A stretch of DNA of 52,923 nucleotides from Verrucomicrobiia bacterium (lineage in GTDB: Bacteria > Omnitrophota > Omnitrophia > Omnitrophales > Aquincolibacteriaceae): assembly GCA_035495615.1 (NCBI GenBank), contig DATJFP010000017.1, positions 1-52,923 of the forward strand. The letters are read 5' to 3'. A program made the translations under genes and the position numbers. Each line of letters opens with the position of its first letter. Position 1 is the stretch's first letter. Of the stretch, positions 1-7,098 are shown one piece after another. A model generated the notes under the pieces. That model did not search any database, had not been told where the DNA came from, and worked only from the letters and a program-made list of their open reading frames with translations.

Positions 1-731
1 CGCGGCTGAAAAGAGGCGGGTTTCCGGTCTCAGTTTCGCCGATCTCTTCCATGGGCCTTGTCTTCAAGGAGCGGGCCGCGGTTTTCAATCTGGAGGAATT
101 TACGGAAGGGCTTTTCGAAGTCCAGGACGCGGGAAGCCAGAAAGTCTGCGAGGCGGTCGGCGCGCGGCCGGGCGATGCCGTCTGGGACGTGTGCGCGGGG
201 AGCGGGGGTAAAAGTCTTTCGCTGGCGGCCATGATGCAGAACAAAGGACGCATCGTGGCGACCGACATCCGCAAACACAAGCTGGACGACCTTAAAAAGC
301 GGGCAAGCCGCGCCGGCGTTTACAATATTTTCCCCGCGGACCTCGACCGCATGGACGAAATGAAGCTCGCCAAAAAAGGTTTTGATAAAATACTCGTGGA
401 TGCGCCGTGTTCCGGTACCGGCACGCTGAAGCGGAATCCGGACGCGAAATGGAAGCTCAGCCCCGAAGAATTCGGCAAGTACCAGGAAGACCAGCTCAAG
501 ATCATCAAGAATTCGCTTCGCTACCTGAAAAAAGGCGGCCGGCTGTATTATGTGACCTGCTCCATCGAAGAAGTGGAAAACGAAGGCGTGATGGACAGGC
601 TGATGAAGGAAGAGGCTGGACTTGTTCCCGTCGTGGACATCGAATTCGGCGAGGCTTCGGGGCCGTGGCGCAGGCTATGGCCCGCCCATGAAAACGATGG
701 ATTTTTTCTGGGTGTTGTCGAAAAAATATAA
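1..731 (+). CDS. RsmB/NOP2-family rRNA cytosine-C5 methyltransferase, 5' end outside window
   Basis: The frame is open from base 3, so the real start lies upstream; the ATG at 51 is internal. The visible part is the SAM-dependent catalytic domain. It has a SAM-binding motif (DVCAGSGGK), an Asp-containing strand (IVATDI), motif IV with its cysteine (DAPCSGTG) and motif VI with the second, nucleophilic cysteine (VTCSIEEVENE). The C-terminus ends in the DGFF pattern usual for this family. The two-cysteine arrangement is diagnostic of RNA m5C methyltransferases of the RsmB/RsmF/Nop2 group, which methylate rRNA (or tRNA) cytosines. Which position is modified cannot be read from this fragment, because the N-terminal NusB-like or other RNA-binding part is missing. 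The next gene begins 55 bases downstream. Confidence 0.9.
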   Translation, partial: RLKRGGFPVSVSPISSMGLVFKERAAVFNLEEFTEGLFEVQDAGSQKVCEAVGARPGDAVWDVCAGSGGKSLSLAAMMQNKGRIVATDIRKHKLDDLKKRASRAGVYNIFPADLDRMDEMKLAKKGFDKILVDAPCSGTGTLKRNPDAKWKLSPEEFGKYQEDQLKIIKNSLRYLKKGGRLYYVTCSIEEVENEGVMDRLMKEEAGLVPVVDIEFGEASGPWRRLWPAHENDGFFLGVVEKI

Positions 732-786
732 GACCGTTTATCCGGACCGTGGGCTGTTTTCATCCGTCATGAAACGAGGAGCTGTC

Positions 787-1161
787 ATGAAAAAGATCGC
801 TTGGATTTTGGTTTTGTCTTTCATTTTCTCCGTTCCCGCGCAAGCTTACGATTCCGGCCGGACCGACCGCGGCGTTTTCAGCCGCATTTTGGCGGTCGAA
901 GGGCGGGGAGCGCTTAACATCGTCGGCATGCCCATGGAGCTTGTCCGCACGCCCATTCTCGAATCCAAGAACCACCATCGCATGTGGCCGGTCACCTTTT
1001 GGCCGAGGCTCATCACCAATATCATTACCCGGGCTGCATCCGGAATTTATGATATCGTGGCGGCGCCCTTTGTTCTTCCTTTCACCGACGACATTACTCC
1101 GTTTACGGATCCCATGGGACTCAGCGACTATCCCTGGCAATGGGACGACGCCGCGTTCTGA
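787..1161 (+). CDS. Small secreted protein, TIGR04073-like
   Basis: 124 residues. The ATG at 787 is preferred over an in-frame ATG at 769 because GAGGA lies 6 bases upstream and because it opens a clean signal peptide: MKK, a hydrophobic core, then VPAQA just before the predicted cut. The mature part has the pattern RG-x2-N-x4-PMELV, a middle segment with RAASGIYDIV, and a Pro/Phe-rich tail ending in a Trp/Tyr-rich stretch. The same spacing (RGLVN, PMDLIV, RASSGILDVATF) occurs in the minus-strand gene at 5449-5949, so the two look like distant paralogues. The pattern resembles a family labelled exosortase-system-associated TIGR04073, whose function is unknown. No exosortase is in this window. 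The family assignment is from memory of the pattern and is tentative. Confidence 0.7.
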   Translation: MKKIAWILVLSFIFSVPAQAYDSGRTDRGVFSRILAVEGRGALNIVGMPMELVRTPILESKNHHRMWPVTFWPRLITNIITRAASGIYDIVAAPFVLPFTDDITPFTDPMGLSDYPWQWDDAAF

Positions 1162-1206
1162 CGGCGATCGAGTATCCTTGTCTTAGGAGACTCTCAGGAG
1201 ACGTTT

Positions 1207-1572
1207 ATGCCGGTCCGTTGTCCGAAATGCGGCAAGCAGCATGACGCCGCCAAATTCGAAAGCGAAACGAAATTGAATTGTGAGTGCGGTTTCCAGCTCG
1301 ATGTCTCATTCCTGGAAACTCTTGAGGATTTTCTGCGCTTTTCCGAGAGCGAAGAGGAGAGGCATAAGGCCCTGGAGATTCAGCGCGGCGCCGAAGACAT
1401 CTGCCGCATGATCCTGGACGACGGATGCCCGGACGTGGACATCGAGATCGCGCGCGTCCAGCTCCGCGAAAAAGTCGAAGCCCTTTTCCCCCAGCAAATG
1501 GGGACCTACCAGATGATCTACGAGGCGCGATTCAACCGGCTGTGGGAGCAATTCCGCGGCAAGGGATCCTGA
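1207..1572 (+). CDS. Zinc-ribbon hypothetical protein
   Basis: 121 residues. A strong Shine-Dalgarno (CAGGAG) sits 6 bases before the ATG. The N-terminus has the cysteine pattern of a zinc ribbon: CPKCG at residues 5-9 and CECG about 20 residues later. The remaining 85 residues are charged and predicted helical, with no signal peptide or membrane segment. I do not recognise a specific family; zinc-ribbon plus helical proteins of this size are often nucleic-acid or protein-binding accessory factors. It follows the secreted-protein gene by 45 bases on the same strand and converges on the glycerophosphodiesterase downstream, with only 27 bases between their stops. Confidence 0.75.
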   Translation: MPVRCPKCGKQHDAAKFESETKLNCECGFQLDVSFLETLEDFLRFSESEEERHKALEIQRGAEDICRMILDDGCPDVDIEIARVQLREKVEALFPQQMGTYQMIYEARFNRLWEQFRGKGS

Positions 1573-1599
1573 ACCGCATTCTTGCGCGGCTTCATTTCG

Positions 1600-2388
1600 T
1601 TAAAGGGAGGAGGCGCTCAAGGCTTTTTGAAGCATGTCCGGATCGTCGGACATGATGCCGTCCGCGCCCGAGGCCGCCAATTTCAGTGCCAGCGCCGGCA
1701 CATTCACCGTCCAGTAATAAACCGTGGCCTGCTTTTTGTGCAGCCAGTCGATCCAGGCCGGTTTTTTGAGATCGAAGAATTTCGACTCCACGGGAAGCGA
1801 CGCGACAAGCAGGGGCTCTTTGCGGGGCCTGCTGCGGTTGCAGAAGTATTCGGCGAGAAGCTGATAGGCCTTTTTGCGGGACGAAAAAACGCGGGTTCCG
1901 ATGTCCGTGCGGAGGATTTGCAGGTACGTCGCATGCTCCAGCGATCCCACAATGGTTTTTTGCTCGCGGCCGTATTTGCGGACAAGGGCCGCCACCGCGG
2001 CCACTACGTCAGGACCGGTGGCTTTGATTTCCACGGCCAGCTCTTTGTCCGGAAACGCCTCGAACACTTCTTCCAAAGCCGGGATCAGGATGCCCTTTCC
2101 GCGCTGCGGCCACCTTCCCATGGTACCCGGATCAAACCCATGACCCGCATCGAGTTTTTTCAGCTCATTCAGTGTATAATCTCGCACCAGGCCCTTCCCG
2201 TTCGTAGTCCGTTCCAGCGTTTCGTCATGGATGACGACAGGGATGCCGTCGCGCGACAAATGCACGTCGAATTCGATCATGCCGGCTTTGAATTTTTCGA
2301 AAGCCATTTTGAAAGACGGCAGGGTGTTTTCGGGAAGGTGCGCGGAGGCGCCGCGGTGTCCGATGACCAAAGGGGAACGGGAATTCAT
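1600..2388 (-). CDS. Glycerophosphodiester phosphodiesterase
   Basis: 262 residues from the ATG at 2388; a TTG immediately before it (2391) is an alternative start, with GGAG 6 bases from the TTG and 9 from the ATG. It hydrolyses glycerophosphodiesters (deacylated phospholipid head groups) to glycerol-3-phosphate and an alcohol. Family hallmarks are plain: IGHRGAS with the catalytic His, PENT, EFDVHLSRDG with the metal ligands Glu and Asp, and VIHDETLERTT with the second His. The C-terminal half keeps the TIM-barrel pattern (VEIKA, GADGIMSDDP). No signal peptide, so a cytosolic UgpQ-like enzyme is likely. It is transcribed divergently from the RNA methyltransferase at 2459, sharing a 70-base intergenic region. 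Confidence 0.92.
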   Translation of the reverse strand: MNSRSPLVIGHRGASAHLPENTLPSFKMAFEKFKAGMIEFDVHLSRDGIPVVIHDETLERTTNGKGLVRDYTLNELKKLDAGHGFDPGTMGRWPQRGKGILIPALEEVFEAFPDKELAVEIKATGPDVVAAVAALVRKYGREQKTIVGSLEHATYLQILRTDIGTRVFSSRKKAYQLLAEYFCNRSRPRKEPLLVASLPVESKFFDLKKPAWIDWLHKKQATVYYWTVNVPALALKLAASGADGIMSDDPDMLQKALSASSL

Positions 2389-2458
2389 CAAAGTTTTCTC
2401 CGTTAATTGAAAAGCATCATAAGAAAAGCAGCCGTCGAATAAAAGGAAAATTTAGGAT

Positions 2459-3214
2459 ATGCCCGTTTCGATCGTCCTCGTCGAACCCGAAAACCCGGAT
2501 AATATCGGCGCCGTGGCGCGTGCCATGATGAACATGGATCTCGCCGACCTCAGGCTGGTGAAGCCGCCCGCAAAGTGGAAGGAAAAGGCCAAGAAGATGG
2601 CCGTCCATGCTTTTCCCCTGCTGGCCCACGCCAAGGTCTTCGATTCCCTCAAAGAAGCTTTGGCGGATGCGCATTTCGTGCTTGGGACGACGCGAAGGCA
2701 GGGAAACCGGCGCCGCGCTTTTCTCGAATTCGACGATGCGATGGGGCGCTGCCGGCGTGTGGCCAAAAAGCGGAATGCCTCGGTTGTCTTCGGCAAAGAA
2801 TCAAAAGGGCTTTCGAATTCGGATCTTGATTTGTGCGACTGGTTCACGACGATCCCGACGGGAAAAGAATACCCTTCGATCAATCTGGCCCAGGCCGCCA
2901 TGATCGCCTGTTTTTCGCTTTTCACCGGGAAATTCAAGGTCGAAGGCTACGACGCGGTCACCAAAGTCTCGAAAGAGGAGTTCGAATCCATCATGGAATA
3001 TTTCAACCGCGCGGTGCAGGCCCTGGAGTACAAGCCCGACATCGCGGTCCGCATCGACCGCACGTTCCGCGCGCTCATCAAGCGTTCCGGGCTTCTCAAA
3101 AGCGAAGGGCAGATGTTCAAAGGGTTTTCGCGGCGTATCCTGGAGCGCACCACGCCCAAGTACGCCGGCAGGAACCCGGACAAAAAAGGAACGCTATTGC
3201 AATTTCAGAAATGA
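2459..3214 (+). CDS. TrmJ-like SpoU RNA 2'-O-methyltransferase
   Basis: 251 residues. The protein has the SPOUT knot motifs of the TrmH/TrmJ group: an N-terminal LVEPENPDNIGAVARAM with the conserved Asn and Arg, FVLGTTRR, then VVFGKESKGLSN and the C-terminal YPSINLAQA that forms the SAM-binding knot. TrmJ methylates the ribose of tRNA position 32; related enzymes act on rRNA, so the exact target is uncertain. The C-terminal extension of about 90 residues, ending in a basic tail, matches TrmJ-type length. The gene is divergent from the glycerophosphodiesterase. The pyrE promoter overlaps its last codons. Confidence 0.88.
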   Translation: MPVSIVLVEPENPDNIGAVARAMMNMDLADLRLVKPPAKWKEKAKKMAVHAFPLLAHAKVFDSLKEALADAHFVLGTTRRQGNRRRAFLEFDDAMGRCRRVAKKRNASVVFGKESKGLSNSDLDLCDWFTTIPTGKEYPSINLAQAAMIACFSLFTGKFKVEGYDAVTKVSKEEFESIMEYFNRAVQALEYKPDIAVRIDRTFRALIKRSGLLKSEGQMFKGFSRRILERTTPKYAGRNPDKKGTLLQFQK

Positions 3215-3225
3215 CGCTTTAAGAT
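3197..3225 (+). promoter_or_regulatory. Candidate pyrE promoter
   Basis: TTGCAA at 3197-3202, a 17-base spacer, and TAAGAT at 3220-3225; each box matches four of six consensus positions. The predicted start near 3232 leaves a short leader before the pyrE ATG at 3249. The same two hexamers with the same 17-base spacing occur on the minus strand in front of mutY (42518-42546). Confidence 0.45.
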
Positions 3226-3248
3226 GGGGCCTCATTTTGAGGGAAAAG

Positions 3249-3803
3249 ATGGAAGACAAAAAGCTTAGAGACGACTTACTGCAGCTCGTCAAGGAAAAGG
3301 CCCTGATCAAAGGGGAAAGGACCCTTGCGTCCGGGAAAAAGTCGAGCTTTTACATCGATGGAAAGCAAGTTACGCTGGATCCGCAAGGCATTTTCCTCAC
3401 GGCCAAGCTCATCCACAACCTGATCCAGGGAAACAAGGCCGACGCGATCGGCGGACCGACGCTGGGCGCCGACCCTATCGTTGCCGCGGTTTCCCTGCTG
3501 AGCTCCCAATCGGGGCATCCCATCAAGGCCTTAATTGTGAGGAAAGAGGCGAAAGATCACGGCACCCAGAAAATGATCGAAGGGCCGGCTTTGAAAGAAG
3601 GGGACAGGGTTGTGATGGTCGAGGATGTGATCACGACCGGAGGCTCGGTCCTGAAAGCCATCCAGGAAATCGAGAAGCTCAAGGCCAAAGTCGTCCGGGT
3701 CGTTTGCCTGGTGGATCGCGACGAAGGCGCGGATAAGACCTTGGCTCCCTATAATTACACGCCCATCTTTTTTCTTTCGGACATCGGTGTTAAAAAAGAG
3801 TAA
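3249..3803 (+). CDS. pyrE: Orotate phosphoribosyltransferase
   Basis: 184 residues from the ATG at 3249, chosen over an in-frame TTG at 3237 because GAGGG lies 5 bases before the ATG. The enzyme joins orotate to PRPP to give orotidine-5'-phosphate in pyrimidine synthesis. The PRPP-binding motif (VVMVEDVITTGGS) is intact. The basic loop (RKEAKDHGTQK) and the substrate region (SGKKSSFYIDGKQV) match PyrE of the bacterial 180-200-residue class. It has its own candidate promoter and no co-directional partner close by, since the next gene is 117 bases away behind a strong promoter. Cytosolic. Confidence 0.95.
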   Translation: MEDKKLRDDLLQLVKEKALIKGERTLASGKKSSFYIDGKQVTLDPQGIFLTAKLIHNLIQGNKADAIGGPTLGADPIVAAVSLLSSQSGHPIKALIVRKEAKDHGTQKMIEGPALKEGDRVVMVEDVITTGGSVLKAIQEIEKLKAKVVRVVCLVDRDEGADKTLAPYNYTPIFFLSDIGVKKE

Positions 3804-3846
3804 CTTCTTATTTTTCCTGCCTTTAGAAAGTAGCCGGTAACAATTC

Positions 3847-3875
3847 TTGACAAATTATAATTTCAGCCCTATTAT
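3847..3875 (+). promoter_or_regulatory. Near-consensus promoter of the first HTH gene, with palindrome in the spacer
   Basis: TTGACA (6/6) at 3847-3852, exactly 17 bases, then TATTAT (5/6) at 3870-3875. A perfect 12-base palindrome AAATTATAATTT occupies 3852-3863, between the two boxes, where a bound protein would block RNA polymerase. The block TTATAATTT recurs at the same place in the promoter at 6118-6146. Confidence 0.75.
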
Positions 3876-3920
3876 CCACTCTATCCTATAGCCTGACATA
3901 GCCCAACACACGGGACCTTT

Positions 3921-4130
3921 ATGGAAGAAAAACAATCCGACCAAGTTCGCAAGCAGCGGACTCAAATTATGACACCGAAGGAAGCCGCTAAATATCTCGG
4001 CTTTCATCTGGTGACGATCTATCGCCTGCTGAAAAAGCAGGAGATTCCGGCGACCAAGATCGGCGGGCAGTGGCGTTTTAAGAAAGACGTCCTCGATGCC
4101 TGGCTGATGAACCGGATGAATCGTCAGTAA
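3921..4130 (+). CDS. Small excisionase-type HTH DNA-binding protein (copy A)
   Basis: 69 residues. After a short charged N-terminus comes a single MerR/excisionase-like winged-helix domain (HTH_17 type): MTPKEAAKYLG forms the first helices, VTIYRLLKK the recognition helix, and GGQWRFKKDVLDAWL the wing and last helix. It has no effector or catalytic domain. Such proteins act as transcription factors or recombination directionality factors; no integrase is nearby, so regulation is more likely. Across a 54-residue core it differs from the protein at 6207-6413 by one residue (Gln versus Arg) although 31 codons differ silently. It is driven by a near-consensus promoter with a palindromic spacer, which suggests autoregulation (inference). 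A 7-base inverted repeat follows the stop. Confidence 0.88.
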   Translation: MEEKQSDQVRKQRTQIMTPKEAAKYLGFHLVTIYRLLKKQEIPATKIGGQWRFKKDVLDAWLMNRMNRQ

Positions 4131-4141
4131 TTTCCTCGCCG

Positions 4142-4164
4142 TTTACTTCCCTATCGCAAGTAAA
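4142..4164. repeat. Inverted repeat TTTACTT / AAGTAAA
   Basis: Perfect 7-base arms (4142-4148 and 4158-4164) around a 9-base loop, just after the HTH gene. There is no T-run, so it is a weak terminator or a protein-binding site; it overlaps the -35 region proposed for the aminotransferase. Confidence 0.35.
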
Positions 4165-4191
4165 GACAAACACCCGGATTGCCGGTAGAAT
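4163..4191 (+). promoter_or_regulatory. Candidate promoter of the aminotransferase gene
   Basis: AAGACA (4/6) at 4163-4168, 17 bases, TAGAAT (5/6) at 4186-4191. The predicted start near 4198 lies 27 bases before the GTG start codon and leaves the Shine-Dalgarno GGAG (4215-4218) in the transcript. Confidence 0.45.
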
Positions 4192-4224
4192 ACCTCCGTT
4201 TTCTGCCTTTCAACGGAGATCCTC

Positions 4225-5370
4225 GTGCGGGACGTAATGCCCAAAAAAATCATGCAAGTGCCTCTGCTCGACCTCAAACAGCAGTATCAGGCAATTCAGG
4301 ATGAGATCCTGTCCCGGCTCGACGTCCTGTTCAAAAGCCAGCAATTCATTCTCGGCCAGGAAGTCGAAGCCTGCGAAAAGCTTGTCGCGGATTATTGCGG
4401 CGTCCCTTTTGGCTGCGGCGTTTCGTCGGGAACCGACGCCCTCCTGATGGCGCTCATGAGCGAAGGCATCGGCCCGGGCGACGAGGTCCTCACCACGCCC
4501 TATTCTTTTTTTGCGACGAGCGGCTGCATCGCGCGCGTCGGCGCCAAAGCTGTCTTCACGGACATTGATCCCGTCACGTTCAACATGGACGTTTCCGGAA
4601 TCGAAAAGAAGATTTCCCGCAAGACCAAGGCCATCATGCCCGTCCACTTATACGGACAATGCGCGGACATGGCCGCGATCATGCAGGCGGCGAAGAAGCA
4701 CGGGCTTGCCGTCATCGAAGACGCGGCCCAGGCCATCGGGGCCGGGCACGGCGGCATCCGGGCCGGCGCCTGGGGAGATTACGGCTGCTTTTCTTTTTTT
4801 CCGTCAAAAAACCTGGGATGCTTCGGAGACGGCGGCATGGTGGTTTGCCGTGACGCGGAAAAACAGGCGCGCCTTAAGGCGCTCCGCAACCATGGGTCGG
4901 AAAAAAAATATTATCATGGCCTTGTCGGCGGCAATTTCCGGTTGGACGCGGTGCAAGCCGCGGTTGTCAGCATCAAGCTGAAGCATTTGGACGGCTGGAC
5001 CGCAAAAAGGCAGGCCAATGCTGGGACCTATCAGAAGCTGTTCGAAAATACCGGCCTCGTCCGCAGCAAGAAGGTGGTTCTTCCGGTTCAGGTTCATGAC
5101 CGGCATGTTTATAATCAATACGTCATCCGGGCGCAGCGCAGGGACGAGCTCATGGAGCATCTCAAGAAAAGGGGCGTCGGTTGCGAGGTTTATTATCCTC
5201 TTTCTTTGCACCTGCAGGAATGTTTCAAGTTTTGGGGCTATAAGGCAGGGGATTTCCCCGAAAGCGAAAAGGCGAGCCGCGAAACCCTGGCCCTGCCGAT
5301 TTATCCGGAATTGGCGCGCGAGCAGCAGGAATATGTGGTGGCGCAGATCGCGGAGTTTTTTGGCGAGTAA
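4225..5370 (+). CDS. DegT/DnrJ/EryC1/StrS-family sugar aminotransferase
   Basis: 381 residues from GTG at 4225; GGAG is 6 bases upstream, while an ATG at 4237 has no such site. It is a PLP enzyme that transaminates a keto-sugar nucleotide. It shows SSGTDALLMAL for phosphate binding, IEDAAQA with the Asp that contacts the PLP nitrogen (about 166), and FFPSKNLGCFGDGG with the PLP lysine (about 195). HLYGQCADM and the N-terminal VPLLDLKQQYQ place it in the WlbC/WbpE or QdtB-like branch, which aminates C3 of UDP- or dTDP-sugars; the exact substrate is not determinable. It stands alone between its own promoter and a strong terminator, so it is not part of the large glycan operon, though it may feed it. 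Confidence 0.9.
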   Translation: MRDVMPKKIMQVPLLDLKQQYQAIQDEILSRLDVLFKSQQFILGQEVEACEKLVADYCGVPFGCGVSSGTDALLMALMSEGIGPGDEVLTTPYSFFATSGCIARVGAKAVFTDIDPVTFNMDVSGIEKKISRKTKAIMPVHLYGQCADMAAIMQAAKKHGLAVIEDAAQAIGAGHGGIRAGAWGDYGCFSFFPSKNLGCFGDGGMVVCRDAEKQARLKALRNHGSEKKYYHGLVGGNFRLDAVQAAVVSIKLKHLDGWTAKRQANAGTYQKLFENTGLVRSKKVVLPVQVHDRHVYNQYVIRAQRRDELMEHLKKRGVGCEVYYPLSLHLQECFKFWGYKAGDFPESEKASRETLALPIYPELAREQQEYVVAQIAEFFGE

Positions 5371-5393
5371 GCGGAACATAAAAATAAAAAGGC

Positions 5394-5431
5394 AAAAAAA
5401 AAGGCCCTCAATTTTTGAGGGCCTTTTTTTT
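5394..5431. terminator. Bidirectional intrinsic terminator
   Basis: A perfect 10-base stem, AAGGCCCTCA (5401-5410) against TGAGGGCCTT (5416-5425), with a 5-base loop. It is preceded by a run of A and followed by a run of T, so it can end transcription both of the aminotransferase gene (plus) and of the gene at 5449-5949 (minus). Confidence 0.93.
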
Positions 5432-5448
5432 ATCCAAAAGATCGTGAA

Positions 5449-5949
5449 TTACTTAATGTAACGGGCTCTTTCCTGCTGCGGCGCCGGCTGATCGTAGAGG
5501 CCTTTCTTCACATAATCCATGGGATTATGCTCTTCGACCACAACGGGAGCGCTCTGAGCGGGCGGTTCGACATAAGGAGCGGGCGCAGACTCGGCAAGGC
5601 AGTTTGAATAGGAACGCGAAACCGTGAAACCGTTCCAGCCGGGAACCCAGAAGGTAGCCACGTCAAGGATACCCGACGAGGCCCTGAGAGCGGTGCAGCC
5701 CAAACCCGAAGCGAGGCCGTTCAGCGTCCCGAAAAGCGGGGGCCCTTCCTGGGTTTTTTCCACCGTCTGAACAATCAAATCCATGGGGCTGGTGGCGGCA
5801 TTCACAAGACCGCGGCCCAACATGCCGCCGGCCTTCCTGCCGTAGTGCTCGGATTCAGCCATGTCCCAAACGCTGTCTGCAGAAGCGCGGGGCGCGTGCA
5901 TCAGGGCCATGCTGAGGATCATCAAAAAAACGATCACTCCCTTTTTCAT
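5449..5949 (-). CDS. Secreted TIGR04073-like protein
   Basis: 166 residues. GGAG lies 9 bases before the ATG, inside AAAGGAG. The N-terminus is a signal peptide (MKKG, hydrophobic core, ASA cut near residue 24). The mature domain has GRKAGGMLGRGLVNAATSP, MDLIVQTVEK, a Gly-rich segment and RASSGILDVATFWVPGW, the pattern I associate with the exosortase-associated TIGR04073 family. A Pro-rich linker (PAPYVEPPAQ) leads to a charged C-terminus. The function of the family is unknown; the protein is probably periplasmic or outer-membrane associated. It is expressed from an extended -10 promoter (6021-6047) and terminated by the hairpin at 5401-5425. The related gene at 787-1161 shares the RG-N-PM and R-SGI-D spacing. 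Confidence 0.8.
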   Translation of the reverse strand: MKKGVIVFLMILSMALMHAPRASADSVWDMAESEHYGRKAGGMLGRGLVNAATSPMDLIVQTVEKTQEGPPLFGTLNGLASGLGCTALRASSGILDVATFWVPGWNGFTVSRSYSNCLAESAPAPYVEPPAQSAPVVVEEHNPMDYVKKGLYDQPAPQQERARYIK

Positions 5950-6020
5950 TTTGATTAACTCCTTTGGGTTACAGTTTACGACGCAAACACGGATGCCTAT
6001 TTAAGTAAGACACGGGAAAC

Positions 6021-6047
6021 ATTATAGCATTTCATAATTGTAATCAA
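6021..6047 (-). promoter_or_regulatory. Extended -10 promoter of the minus-strand secreted-protein gene
   Basis: On the minus strand TGCTATAAT reads a full extended -10 (TATAAT complement at 6021-6026, TG two bases upstream), with TTGATT 15 bases further upstream. The predicted start near 6014 gives a 5' leader of about 65 bases. The surrounding 5950-6206 region is markedly AT-rich compared with its flanks. Confidence 0.65.
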
Positions 6048-6117
6048 CAGATTTCTTTAACTGCGCGACGCTCAAGGACTTACAACGGGAAACAAATATA
6101 ATAATATCTATCAAAAC

Positions 6118-6146
6118 TTGACTATTTATAATTTTAATCGTACTAT
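6118..6146 (+). promoter_or_regulatory. Promoter of the second HTH gene
   Basis: TTGACT (5/6) at 6118-6123, 17 bases, TACTAT (4/6) at 6141-6146. The spacer block TTATAATTT (6126-6134) is identical in sequence and position to that of the promoter at 3847-3875. The leader to the ATG at 6207 is about 55 bases. Confidence 0.65.
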
Positions 6147-6206
6147 TTAGCCTAGAAACAGACTCTAGTCACCAAAAAAATAACAAAAATAAACAGGTGC
6201 TCGAAC

Positions 6207-6413
6207 ATGGAAGAATCAAAACAAAATCCTCAGAAACGTCCGGAAAGAACCCAAATCATGACTCCCAAAGAAGCCGCGAAGTACCTTGGCTTTCACCTCG
6301 TCACGATTTACCGTCTTCTGAAAAAGCGTGAAATTCCCGCAACGAAAATCGGCGGGCAGTGGCGCTTTAAAAAAGACGTTCTGGACGCTTGGTTGATGAA
6401 TCGCATGAAGTAA
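6207..6413 (+). CDS. Small excisionase-type HTH DNA-binding protein (copy B)
   Basis: 68 residues, a single HTH_17-type winged helix with the same helices, recognition helix (VTIYRLLKK) and wing (GGQWRFKKD) as the protein at 3921-4130. AGGTG lies 7 bases before the ATG. Only the 14 or so N-terminal residues and the last few diverge; the DNA-reading surface is the same, so both copies should bind the same site. It is the last gene before the NusG paralogue and the glycan operon, so control of that operon is a reasonable guess but is not shown by the sequence. It could alternatively be a remnant excisionase, but no integrase, att-like repeat or transposase is visible around it. Confidence 0.88.
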   Translation: MEESKQNPQKRPERTQIMTPKEAAKYLGFHLVTIYRLLKKREIPATKIGGQWRFKKDVLDAWLMNRMK

Positions 6414-6540
6414 CGGCAAGTTTGTCGTGAACCTGTACTCTAAACTGCGCCGCTGAGTTCCCTAGAAGCTCACCCACGCCCGTATGCCATTCCGTCCCGG
6501 GAAAAGTGTGCCCTTTTGGGGTGCGACTACGAAGGTTCCT

Positions 6541-7098
6541 ATGCGAGCATCCCTCACCGAAATACTGGAATCCGCTCCGACCCAGAGGGAAGACCTCCGA
6601 TGGTTTGTCCCGCAATGGTATGCTCTGTACACGCGCAGCCGGCACGAAAAAATTGCCGCTGAGCAGCTCGCCAAGAAAAACATCCAGACCTTTTTGCCGC
6701 TGCGCACCATCACGCGCCGCTGGTCCGACCGGAAGAAAATTATTCAGCAACCCCTTTTCGCGGGATATCTTTTCGTCCATACCGCGCTGGACAGGCGCTG
6801 GAACGTCCTCAATTCCCAGGGCGTCGTCAGGTTCGTGGGGCCTTCCCCGGGGAATCCCATTGCCGTCCCGGAACGGGACATCACGGCCATTCAACGCTTC
6901 GTCAAAGAAGAAATCGACATCGATCCTTTTCCCTATTTAAAAGAGGGAACCAAGGTGTACGTACGCGCCGGCCCCTTCAAAGGGACCGAAGGCTTTATCG
7001 TTCGTAAGGACGGCCGCTGCCGCCTGATCCTTTCTTTGGAAGTTTTGATGCAGTCGGTTTCCATCGAAATCGATCAGGCGTGCGTCGAGCCTGTCTGA
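6541..7098 (+). CDS. NusG paralogue (RfaH/UpxY/LoaP-like transcription antiterminator)
   Basis: 185 residues from ATG 6541, preceded by GAAGG at 5 bases; an in-frame ATG at 6484 would add 19 residues unlike the family. The NGN domain begins at about residue 20 (WYALYTRSRHEKIAAEQL) and includes FLPLRTITRRWSDRKK and the PLFAGYLFVH strand. A short linker leads to a KOW domain (EGTKVYVRAGPFKGTEGFI) and a final strand region. Specialised NusG paralogues bind RNA polymerase at a leader element and suppress termination in long surface-polysaccharide operons. Here the gene sits directly upstream of such an operon, from which it is separated by a 190-base leader. Housekeeping NusG is unlikely: the context and divergent KOW sequence argue for the UpxY-type. 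Confidence 0.9.
   Translation: MRASLTEILESAPTQREDLRWFVPQWYALYTRSRHEKIAAEQLAKKNIQTFLPLRTITRRWSDRKKIIQQPLFAGYLFVHTALDRRWNVLNSQGVVRFVGPSPGNPIAVPERDITAIQRFVKEEIDIDPFPYLKEGTKVYVRAGPFKGTEGFIVRKDGRCRLILSLEVLMQSVSIEIDQACVEPV

Noticed and set aside
787-5949. Exosortase/PEP-CTERM sorting system
   Set aside because: The two TIGR04073-like proteins prompted a look, but no exosortase and no PEP-CTERM tail was found in the window.
3921-6413. Excisionases marking a genomic island
   Set aside because: The HTH fold fits excisionases, but no integrase, transposase, tRNA or direct repeats were seen, and both copies lie on the same side of the glycan locus.
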